NCBI GenBank assembly: GCA_025357175.1
Contig: JANXPS010000152.1
Coordinates: 1-22,973, forward strand
Length of the DNA: 22,973 nucleotides
DNA from: Deltaproteobacteria bacterium
GTDB taxonomy: Bacteria > Desulfobacterota > Deferrimicrobia > Deferrimicrobiales > Deferrimicrobiaceae
Reading direction: 5' to 3'
Shown here one piece after another: positions 8,428-14,648 of this stretch; the stretch's first letter is position 1, and the number at the start of each line of letters is the position of its first letter. The notes under the pieces were generated by a model. It searched no databases. It was given only the letters and a program-made list of their open reading frames with translations, and was not told the DNA's origin. The position numbers were made by a program, and so were the translations under genes.

Positions 8428-9654
8428 CTAGTCGCGATTTTTCAGTGCGATGATCGCGCCGATCAGTGCAATGGCGATCAGTGCGACGAGCAGGAAGCGA
8501 ATCTTCGCGGATTCGGCTTTGGCCGGAACGGTCAATTCGGAAATCGGCATCTCGATGATCCGGGTTTCGGGAGGGTTGTCGACCACGGGCCGTTCGTAGG
8601 TAAGTTTGATCAGGGCCGATGCCGGTACGACGCCCGCGAGAGGGAATCGCTGGTTGATGACCCGCGTTTCCTTGGGACCGATCCGGTTGTCCTTCAGCAC
8701 CTCGCGCCCTTCGAGGAACACCTGCTCGGGCTTTTCGAGGGGCCTGCCCGCACCATCGCCGATCAAGCGTTCGAACAGTTCTTCCCTGCGGGACATGGCG
8801 TTGCCCCGGGCATCGTAGATCGTCGAGATCAGGCGAATCTTGTGCATCGGCAGGCCGGACGGCGTCTTGTGCCCGACGGTCTCGTTTTTCAAGGTGATGC
8901 TCAGGTGCGCCTCGTCGCCTGAATAGGCGAGCGTCGCCTTGAGGGGGATGGCGTGCGCGAGTCTTCCGGGAGAGTGGCCTCCGACCATGCCATGGTCTAC
9001 CGGGCCTTTCTGTTTCTTCTGGTCGATGAAGCGCGCATCGAACAGCTGGGGAAGATGGCAGTACTGGCAGTGAACCTGTTCGCCCCGGTAGAAGCTCTGT
9101 TCCCATTCGCTGACGGTCGTCAGGATGGGCACGCCGTATTCGTTTCGGAACTCGTGGCAGCCTGCGCAGAATTCGGAGGTGATGTGGAGCCGGGAAAACT
9201 GCGTCACATGCGCCTTGTTTGCCGGATTTCCCCCCTGGGGACCGAACTTGATGCCGGGGATTGCCCGGTAGCGGGGCCATGGCCCCGTCGAGTTGACGCT
9301 TTCGACGGAATGGCAGAAGTCGCAGCCGATACCCTCCTGGCTGAAGATGTCGGCCCTGGGGTCTCCTTTTGCGAGGAGAAAGCGCATCGGATTGTGGCAC
9401 TGTTCGCACGTAAGCGCCCGGGACGGATTGTCCTGGCGGATGCGGTCGTAAGGTATCTGGAACTCGGCGCTGGTGAACGCGGTCGCGTGCTCGGAGGCGG
9501 CCCACGCCTTGTGAATCGCAGGGTGGCACTGGACGCAGACCGATGCCGACTGGAATCCCGGGCTGGTTGCGGAGGCGTCGGAGAGCGGCAGTATGACGAG
9601 GGCGGCCAGGGTCAGCATCAACGAGGTCGCGAGGAATCGGGTTCGATTTGTCAT
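8428..9654 (-). CDS. Membrane-anchored five-heme cytochrome c
   Basis: This 408-residue exported protein has an N-terminal signal sequence (about 1-30). Five CxxCH heme c motifs lie at C40-H44, C83-H87, C111-H115, C163-H167 and C196-H200, all in the first half. Residues about 205-370 carry no heme motif and look like a beta-rich domain. A C-terminal hydrophobic segment (about 380-402) ends in KNRD and should anchor the protein in the inner membrane facing the periplasm. The N-terminal layout resembles the cytochrome c554/multiheme family. A role in periplasmic electron transfer follows from the hemes; donor and acceptor are unknown. No partner redox gene is adjacent. The gene is convergent with malic enzyme and divergent from plsY. 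No clear Shine-Dalgarno precedes the ATG. Confidence 0.9.
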   Translation of the reverse strand: MTNRTRFLATSLMLTLAALVILPLSDASATSPGFQSASVCVQCHPAIHKAWAASEHATAFTSAEFQIPYDRIRQDNPSRALTCEQCHNPMRFLLAKGDPRADIFSQEGIGCDFCHSVESVNSTGPWPRYRAIPGIKFGPQGGNPANKAHVTQFSRLHITSEFCAGCHEFRNEYGVPILTTVSEWEQSFYRGEQVHCQYCHLPQLFDARFIDQKKQKGPVDHGMVGGHSPGRLAHAIPLKATLAYSGDEAHLSITLKNETVGHKTPSGLPMHKIRLISTIYDARGNAMSRREELFERLIGDGAGRPLEKPEQVFLEGREVLKDNRIGPKETRVINQRFPLAGVVPASALIKLTYERPVVDNPPETRIIEMPISELTVPAKAESAKIRFLLVALIAIALIGAIIALKNRD

Positions 9655-9665
9655 GATAGTTTCGG

Positions 9666-9694
9666 ATTCTACAGGATGGATGTTCGTTCGTAAA
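9666..9694 (-). promoter_or_regulatory. Sigma-70-type promoter of the cytochrome gene
   Basis: On the - strand, TTTACG (9694-9689) and TAGAAT (9671-9666) are separated by 17 nt. TAGAAT matches five of six -10 consensus bases. The ATG is 11 nt past the -10 box, so the leader would be only about 3-5 nt. Confidence 0.5.
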
Positions 9695-9769
9695 CCGCCC
9701 GATGCGTGAATTTGATATCATGCGTGACTGTCGCAGGCCGATCAGATCGCGCGGGAAGGGAATGCCGCA

Positions 9770-10378
9770 TTGCAAACATCGCTGATTCGGGCCGTCCCGC
9801 TCGTCGGCCTTGCATACCTCCTTGGTTCCGTTCCGTTCGGCATGCTGGTCGCCAGGCTGTTCGACCGGAACGTCGATCTGCGGACGACCGGGTCCGGCAA
9901 TATCGGCGCCACCAACGTCGCGCGCACGCTTGGGAAGGGCGCGGGCATCCTGACGCTGCTGCTCGATGCCGGCAAGGGGACCGCCGCCGTCCTGGCGGCA
10001 TACGCCATCGCGGGAACCGGCGACCCCCTCGTTCCGGCGGCGGCAGGCGGTGCCGCATTTCTCGGCCACCTCTTCCCCGTCTACCTCGGTTTCCGGGGAG
10101 GCAAGGGTGTCGCGACCGCGCTCGGAGTCATCCTTGCGGTTTCCCCCCCCGCCGCCGGGATCCTTGTTCTCCTGTTCGCAGCCGTCTTCGCCACGACCCG
10201 TTTCGTCTCCCTCGGTTCCCTGGTCGCAGCGGCCGGACTGACTCCCTCGATGCTGCTTCTTGGCGCCCCGGTTCCATGTCTCGCATTGGCTGCCGGCATC
10301 AGCGTCATGGTTTTCTGGAGCCACCGGGACAATATCCGGCGCCTGCTTGCCGGTGAGGAGCGTCGGTTCGGACGGTAG
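9770..10378 (+). CDS. plsY: Acyl-phosphate glycerol-3-phosphate acyltransferase PlsY
   Basis: PlsY transfers the acyl group from acyl-phosphate to glycerol 3-phosphate, giving lysophosphatidic acid, the first step of phospholipid synthesis. The 202 residues are strongly hydrophobic with several membrane segments. The three cytoplasmic signature motifs are present: GSGNIGATNVART (about 43-55), GHLFPVYLGFRGGKGVAT (about 104-121) and SHRDNIRRLLAGEE near the C-terminus. The start is TTG 9770 with GGGAAGGG about 9 nt upstream. The nearby ATG at 9762 is out of frame. Length matches the family. Confidence 0.94.
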   Translation: MQTSLIRAVPLVGLAYLLGSVPFGMLVARLFDRNVDLRTTGSGNIGATNVARTLGKGAGILTLLLDAGKGTAAVLAAYAIAGTGDPLVPAAAGGAAFLGHLFPVYLGFRGGKGVATALGVILAVSPPAAGILVLLFAAVFATTRFVSLGSLVAAAGLTPSMLLLGAPVPCLALAAGISVMVFWSHRDNIRRLLAGEERRFGR

Positions 10379-10386
10379 ACTGCCGA

Positions 10387-10439
10387 CTGCCCAAATAATG
10401 GGCAGTTCATGGCGGTCCTTTGGGCAGCTTTCCCCTGCC
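10387..10439. promoter_or_regulatory. Two dyads upstream of the glnB promoter (candidate enhancer-binding sites)
   Basis: CTGCCC (10387-10392) and GGGCAG (10400-10405) form a perfect dyad. GGCAG (10423-10427) and CTGCC (10435-10439) form a second one of opposite order. They lie about 100-150 bp upstream of the sigma-54 promoter, a typical distance for an NtrC-type activator. The first dyad could instead be a weak hairpin after plsY, but no T tract follows. Confidence 0.4.
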
Positions 10440-10534
10440 GGACTTCCGGGTGCCGGTCGGGGAATCGACGCGGATCTCCGAAACTGGTTGAATTGGCGTT
10501 GATTATCGAGGGACCGTTCGGAAGGGTAACGCCT

Positions 10535-10550
10535 TGGTACGTCCTTTGCT
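10535..10550 (+). promoter_or_regulatory. Sigma-54 (-24/-12) promoter of glnB-glnA
   Basis: TGGTACGTCCTTTGCT matches the TGGCACG-N4-TTGCW consensus at every fixed base except one (T for C). The GG and GC pairs are at the required spacing. It lies 32 nt upstream of the glnB ATG, giving a start site near 10562. Sigma-54 control of glnB-glnA fits nitrogen-limitation regulation. Confidence 0.85.
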
Positions 10551-10581
10551 CAGGTGATGACATCCGGGAGGTGAAATCCAA

Positions 10582-10920
10582 ATGAAGAAGATCGAAGCGA
10601 TCATCAAGCCGTTCAAGCTCGACGAGGTCAAGGAATCGCTCAACGATATCGGCGTCCAGGGCATGACGGTCTCCGAGGTCAAGGGATTCGGCCGTCAGAA
10701 AGGGCACACCGAGCTTTACCGGGGCGCCGAGTACGTCGTCGATTTCCTCCCCAAGATCAAGCTTGAAATCATCGTTTCCGACGACCTGGTTCCCCAGGTG
10801 GTCGAGGCTGTCGAGAAAGCCGCCCGGACCGGGCGGATCGGCGACGGCAAAATCTTTGTGACCAACGTCGAGGAGATCGTCCGCATCCGTACAGGCGAAC
10901 GGGGCCACGACGCGATCTAG
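10582..10920 (+). CDS. glnB: Nitrogen regulatory protein P-II
   Basis: PII is the trimeric signal protein that reads 2-oxoglutarate, ATP/ADP and (through uridylylation) glutamine, and adjusts ammonium assimilation. The 112 residues match the family length. The T-loop contains Tyr51, the uridylylation site, in a GAEYVVDFLPKIK context. The C-terminal signature GRIGDGKIFV is present. The ATG follows a strong GGGAGGTG ribosome site at 10566-10573. It is transcribed from the sigma-54 promoter and followed after 49 nt by glnA, so PII and its main metabolic target are made together. GlnB and GlnK cannot be separated by sequence alone; linkage to glnA rather than amtB favours GlnB. Confidence 0.97.
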   Translation: MKKIEAIIKPFKLDEVKESLNDIGVQGMTVSEVKGFGRQKGHTELYRGAEYVVDFLPKIKLEIIVSDDLVPQVVEAVEKAARTGRIGDGKIFVTNVEEIVRIRTGERGHDAI

Positions 10921-10969
10921 CCAACGGCTATCCCAAAGCAACACACACAATCCACGCCAGGAGGGAAGC

Positions 10970-12382
10970 ATGACCCCGAAGGAAGTATTGGAATTCGTAA
11001 AGACCAAGGGCCTCGAAATGGTCGATCTCCGTTTCATGGACTTCATCGGCACGTGGCAGCATTTCGCGGTTCCGGTCGCCGAACTGAGCGAAGACAGCTT
11101 CGAGGAAGGATTCGGCTTCGACGGTTCCTCGATCCGCGGCTGGCAGCCGATCCACGCCTCCGACATGCTCGTCATCCCGGAAGCTGCGACGGCCCAGATC
11201 GATCCGTTCATCACGCGTCCGACGCTCGTCCTGATCTGCAACATCGTCGACCCGATCACCAAGGAAAACTATTCGCGCGATCCGCGCAACATCGCCAAGA
11301 AGGCCGAGGCGTACCTCAAGTCGACCGGCATGGCCGACACGGCGTTCTTCGGACCCGAAGCCGAATTCTTCATCTTTGACGACATCCGCTACGGCAGCAG
11401 CTCCAACTCGGGCTTCTACTTCATCGACTCCGAGGAAGGCGCCTGGAACAGCGGCAAGGACGAAGGTCCGAACCTGGGCTACAAGCCGCGTCACAAGGAA
11501 GGCTACTTCCCGTGCCCTCCGACCGACTCGCAGCACGACCTCCGCGACGAGATGGTCCGCGTCATGCAGTCGATCGGCCTCAAGATCGAAGCCCAGCACC
11601 ACGAAGTCGCCACCGCAGGCCAGGCCGAGATCGACCTGCGCTTCGACACGCTGGTCAAGGTCGCCGACGCCATCCAGTGGTACAAGTACATCGTCAAGAA
11701 CGTCGCCCGCAAATGGGGCAAGACGGCCACCTTCATGCCGAAGCCGCTCTACGGAGACAACGGATCGGGCATGCACACCCACCAGTCGCTCTGGAAGGAC
11801 GGCAAGCCGCTGTTCGCGGGCGACGGCTACGGCGGCATGTCCCAGATGGCGCTCTGGTACATCGGCGGCATCCTCAAGCACGCCCCGGCGATCTGCGCCT
11901 TCTCGAACCCGACGATGAACTCCTACAAGCGGCTCGTCCCGGGCTACGAGGCGCCGGTCAACCTGGCCTACTCCAGCCGCAACCGCTCGGCATCCGTACG
12001 CATCCCGATGTATTCCGCCTCGCCCAAGGCCAAGCGGCTCGAGTTCCGTACGCCCGACCCGTCCTGCAACGGTTACCTTTCTTTCGCGGCTCAGCTGATG
12101 GCCGGCCTCGACGGCATCCAGAACAAGATCGACCCGGGTCAGCCGCTCGACAAGGACATCTATGCGCTTTCCCCCGAGGAGCTGTCCAAGGTTCCGACCA
12201 CGCCGGGATCGCTCGAGGAATCGCTCAAGGCGCTCGAGGCCGATCACGAGTTCCTCCTCAAGGGAGACGTGTTCACCCCCGACGTCATCGAGAAATGGAT
12301 CGAATACAAGATGGAGGCCGAGGTCAACGCGATCAAGCTTCGCCCCCATCCGCACGAGTTCTACCTCTACTTCGACTGCTAG
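10970..12382 (+). CDS. glnA: Glutamine synthetase type I
   Basis: This enzyme makes glutamine from glutamate, ammonia and ATP. The 470 residues match the GSI-beta length. The family motifs are present: FGFDGSSIRGWQ near the N-terminus, the ATP-binding NGSGMHTHQSLW, KRLVPGYEAPVNLAYSSRNRSA and the glutamate-binding EFRTPDPSCNGYLSFAA. Tyr398 lies in KDIYALSPEE at the position of the adenylylated Tyr of enteric GlnA, so GlnE-type control is possible. AGGAGGG lies about 6 nt before the ATG. It is the second gene of the sigma-54 glnB-glnA unit and is followed by a strong terminator. Confidence 0.98.
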   Translation: MTPKEVLEFVKTKGLEMVDLRFMDFIGTWQHFAVPVAELSEDSFEEGFGFDGSSIRGWQPIHASDMLVIPEAATAQIDPFITRPTLVLICNIVDPITKENYSRDPRNIAKKAEAYLKSTGMADTAFFGPEAEFFIFDDIRYGSSSNSGFYFIDSEEGAWNSGKDEGPNLGYKPRHKEGYFPCPPTDSQHDLRDEMVRVMQSIGLKIEAQHHEVATAGQAEIDLRFDTLVKVADAIQWYKYIVKNVARKWGKTATFMPKPLYGDNGSGMHTHQSLWKDGKPLFAGDGYGGMSQMALWYIGGILKHAPAICAFSNPTMNSYKRLVPGYEAPVNLAYSSRNRSASVRIPMYSASPKAKRLEFRTPDPSCNGYLSFAAQLMAGLDGIQNKIDPGQPLDKDIYALSPEELSKVPTTPGSLEESLKALEADHEFLLKGDVFTPDVIEKWIEYKMEAEVNAIKLRPHPHEFYLYFDC

Positions 12383-12428
12383 TATTTCAACCGGCGGTTC
12401 TCGCCGTCGGCATCGGATCGGACAGCAA

Positions 12429-12457
12429 GGAAAGGGGGCCCTCAAGGCCCCCTTTCC
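12429..12457 (+). terminator. Terminator hairpin of glnB-glnA
   Basis: GGAAAGGGGGCC (12429-12440) pairs perfectly with GGCCCCCTTTCC (12446-12457) around a CTCAA loop, 46 nt after the glnA stop. The stem ends in the AAA/TTT pairs typical of bidirectional terminators; no long T run follows. Confidence 0.75.
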
Positions 12458-12501
12458 GCGTCCGGGGCATGGCGAACGATCAACCATTGCGCCGTGACAT
12501 C

Positions 12502-12530
12502 TTCACAGCTTCGAGCTTTGCGGTTATTCT
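12502..12530 (+). promoter_or_regulatory. Sigma-70-type promoter of the TolC-like gene
   Basis: TTCACA (12502-12507) and TATTCT (12525-12530) are separated by exactly 17 nt and match five and four of six consensus bases. The predicted start site coincides with the ATG at 12538, and no Shine-Dalgarno is present. Confidence 0.5.
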
Positions 12531-12537
12531 TTATGGC

Positions 12538-13893
12538 ATGCGAAAATCAATGCGTTTCCTGCCCATGCTGTTCCCCGTGTTGCTCGCAACGGCGATCGCC
12601 GTCGCGTCGGATGATTCCCGGTTTTCCGGGGGGCCTGCCGACGGAGGACCGGTCACGCTCGTCGAGGCTTTGCGGCAGGCGTTGTCGTGCGCCCGCGAGA
12701 TCGAAGGGGCCGATATCGACGCGGCTGTCGCCCGCCTCGGGATGGCGCGCGCCCGGGCAGGCAACCTGCCCCGGGTAGACGCGGGCGCAGACGTGACTTT
12801 CTTGTCCGAGAATCCGGGAGCGATCATCAACGGCCGCACGGTCACCACGGCCGATCGCAACATATTCGGCCTGCGTGTGACCGCCGAGCAGACGCTGTAC
12901 GACTTCGGCCGCACGTCGGCCCGGATCGGGCAGGCGGATGCCCGGGCCGATTCGTCCTCCGAAATCGCGGAACTGACGCGCGAACGGCAGGCCCTCGAGG
13001 TCATCGGCGCCTTCATCTCGGCAAGAAGGGCGGAGGGGTTGCGGGCCGTCGCGGCCGATTCTCTGCGAACGGCGCTAGAACATCGCAAGGTAGCGGGTGA
13101 TCTTTTCGAACAGGGAAGCGTCGCCAAAAACGACGTGCTGGCCGCGGACGTTTCGGTCGCAAACGCCGAGTCCGCGCTGGTCGCCGCCGAAAACCGGGTC
13201 GAACTCGCACGGTCCCGCCTGGCGCTCCGGATGGGGCTTCCCGGGGACAAGGCGGTCATCCCCTCATCCGGCGACATGCCGGTGCCGCTTTCCACGGTTC
13301 CGGCCATCGCCGACAGCGTCAAGGCCGCCGCCGCGCAACGGCGCGAGGTCGCCGCGAAACGCGCCGCGTTGAGGGAAGGGGAGGAGAGCGTTCGCGTCGC
13401 CGCCTCCGAATTCGGCCCCACGTTCTTCGGCCGCGGCGGTTACCAGTACGACAGCAACGACTTCAATCCCAACCACAACCTGTTTTCGCTGGTGGTGGGG
13501 GGACGCGTGAACCTCTTCGCCGGCAACGCCGACGAGGTGTCGCGCAGGCAGGCCATCCGCCTGGTCGGCAAACAGAAGAACGAACTCGCCCTCCTTGCCG
13601 ACGAGATCGCCCTCGAAGCCAAGTCCGCGCACCTGGCGCTCAACGAGGCCGTCCGGCGCCGGGAGACCGCCGAAAAAGCGGTCGCCGCCGCCTCCGAGAA
13701 CCTGCGGATCCAGGACGACCGGTACAAGGAGGGGATCGCGATCTCCACCGAGCAGATCGAGGCCCAGGCGCTCCTGACCCGCGCGAATACCGACCTGCAA
13801 AACGGCTCACACGACGTATACGAGGCGCGCTACCGCCTCCTCTACGTACGGGGCGAGCTGATGGACTACCTCCTCCCCCTCGTCGCGCAGTAG
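12538..13893 (+). CDS. TolC-family outer-membrane efflux protein
   Basis: Two repeats of the outer-membrane efflux protein fold are visible in 451 residues. Features include VTLVEALRQAL after the signal peptide, a VTAEQTLYDFGRTSARI beta-strand/helix start, long Ala/Glu-rich helices, a second GGRVNLFAGNADEVSRRQA strand/helix, and the closing EAQALLTRANTDLQNGSHDVYEARYRLLYVRGEL. These proteins form trimeric channels through the outer membrane for efflux pumps or type I secretion. The frame is open far upstream into glnA, but the start at 12538 gives a proper signal peptide (MRKSMRFLPMLFPVLLATAIAVA). ATG 12550 is an alternative. No membrane fusion protein or pump gene adjoins it, so it is probably a stand-alone outer component. 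It is followed by the gene-free inverted-repeat region. Confidence 0.9.
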   Translation: MRKSMRFLPMLFPVLLATAIAVASDDSRFSGGPADGGPVTLVEALRQALSCAREIEGADIDAAVARLGMARARAGNLPRVDAGADVTFLSENPGAIINGRTVTTADRNIFGLRVTAEQTLYDFGRTSARIGQADARADSSSEIAELTRERQALEVIGAFISARRAEGLRAVAADSLRTALEHRKVAGDLFEQGSVAKNDVLAADVSVANAESALVAAENRVELARSRLALRMGLPGDKAVIPSSGDMPVPLSTVPAIADSVKAAAAQRREVAAKRAALREGEESVRVAASEFGPTFFGRGGYQYDSNDFNPNHNLFSLVVGGRVNLFAGNADEVSRRQAIRLVGKQKNELALLADEIALEAKSAHLALNEAVRRRETAEKAVAAASENLRIQDDRYKEGIAISTEQIEAQALLTRANTDLQNGSHDVYEARYRLLYVRGELMDYLLPLVAQ

Positions 13894-13921
13894 CCCGCTA
13901 AACAGCCCGGCGCATAACCTT

Positions 13922-13936
13922 GCCCCGGTCCGGGGC
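13922..13936 (+). other. Short GC hairpin after the tolC-like gene
   Basis: GCCCCG-GTC-CGGGGC is a perfect 6-bp stem with a 3-nt loop, 28 nt past the stop codon. No T tract follows, so its role as a terminator is unproven. Confidence 0.3.
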
Positions 13937-14030
13937 CGCCCGATGCCCGGAATTCCTTCGGTGCACGTTAGGGTGCCGTTTACCTGACGGGAAAGGTCGT
14001 CGCCGGTGAGCGGACCAGGTCGGCCCGTGA

Positions 14031-14507
14031 CTCCCGGGCTAGCGCCACGCGGGGGCACCCTTCCCGGGGGACGTCTGGCTCGGGCATCCATGCCCTCCCT
14101 GCGGCTCCATACCCCTCGCGGCCCCATCCATGGGGCCTAAACCTGCTCGGGGCATAGGCCCCCGTCCAGGGACCCCCGCTTAGTCGTACGCCGGGGAGCT
14201 TGAGGCCTCGGTGTGCTAACCCAGAAACGATGCGCTAAGGGGCGATCCTAGTACTGCATACGGTCGTCGTACTCCCCGACCGGCGAAGCATCGCAGGGTG
14301 CCCTTTTCCGTGGGCGTGTGCCCCGAGCGTTCTGAGGCGCTATGGATAGCGCCGCGAGCCTGGGCACCCGAGGCGCAGCGAGTGCATGGATGCAGGAGCA
14401 AGCCGTCCCACGGAAAGGGGGACCCGAGAAGCGAAGCGGGACGGGCAAACGGCGACGACATTCCAGGTGAACGATCGCCCCCCCCCCGCGTGGCGCTAGC
14501 CGGGGAG
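14031..14507. repeat. Large imperfect inverted repeat with hairpin-bearing arms
   Basis: The left arm runs from 14031 to about 14199 and the right arm from about 14272 to 14507, around a centre of about 70 nt. The outermost 25 bp (14031-14055 versus 14483-14507, reverse complement) match with one mismatch, including 18 consecutive identities (14038-14055 / 14483-14500). The next block, 14058-14107 versus 14370-14419, matches at 41 of 50 positions without gaps. A third block, 14115-14162 versus 14311-14358, matches at 36 of 48. The inner ends, CGCCGG-GGAG near 14189 and CTCCCCGACCGGCG at 14272-14284, also correspond. The right arm has about 63 nt extra (14420-14482). Each arm holds two hairpins with loop TCCA (left) or TGGA (right). 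Confidence 0.85.
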
Positions 14508-14585
14508 CATTTGGCCGAAACCCCGGGGCTCCCTCCCTAGCCCGAGATTGGCGGGCATCAGTGCGACGTATCGCGTCGGGATTTG

Positions 14586-14620
14586 AAAGGCCCTCCCTGG
14601 GGTTGCCGGGGAGGGCCTTT
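14586..14620. terminator. Strong bidirectional terminator hairpin
   Basis: AAAGGCCCTCCC (14586-14597) pairs perfectly with GGGAGGGCCTTT (14609-14620) around an 11-nt loop. On the + strand it is followed by one more T. It can end the - strand DUF4382 transcript, whose stop is 28 nt away, and any + strand transcript from the inverted-repeat region. Confidence 0.8.
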
Positions 14621-14648
14621 TGTCGTCGGGCCGATGCGTCGGGCGGGG

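Larger units (their letters stand above)
13894..14648. other. 755-bp intergenic region without a credible gene
   Basis: This region separates the convergent TolC-like and DUF4382 genes. Short open frames exist on both strands, but they run through hairpins, lack ribosome sites and show no family resemblance. It contains many perfect stem-loops, a run of ten C at 14478-14487, the large inverted repeat described separately, and a terminator at its right end. A further stem, GGGTGCC (13971-13977) with GGCACCC (14054-14060), joins the left flank to the left arm. The content suggests a structured RNA, a dispersed repeat element, or both. Confidence 0.8.

Noticed and set aside
6951..8453. 500-codon + strand frame over the malic enzyme gene
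   Set aside because: Arg/His/Gln-rich shadow in another frame of an unambiguous malic enzyme.
10928..12487. Open frame of about 519 codons antisense to glnA
   Set aside because: It mirrors the codon bias of glnA in GC-rich DNA, has no ribosome site and resembles no family; glnA is certain.
14298..14540. Small + strand ORF (80 codons) in the inverted-repeat region
   Set aside because: It reads through the hairpins and repeat arm, has no ribosome site, and its peptide is what such repeats give by translation.
13894..14648. RNase P RNA, tmRNA or SRP RNA in the gene-free region
   Set aside because: The GAGGAAAGTCCGGGC core of RNase P, the tRNA-like end of tmRNA and the GGAAGGAAGCA-type SRP loop are all absent.
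13894..14648. Insertion sequence or MITE
   Set aside because: No transposase, and no target-site duplication could be seen next to 14031 or 14507. A transposase-less element cannot be excluded, so it is reported as a repeat only.
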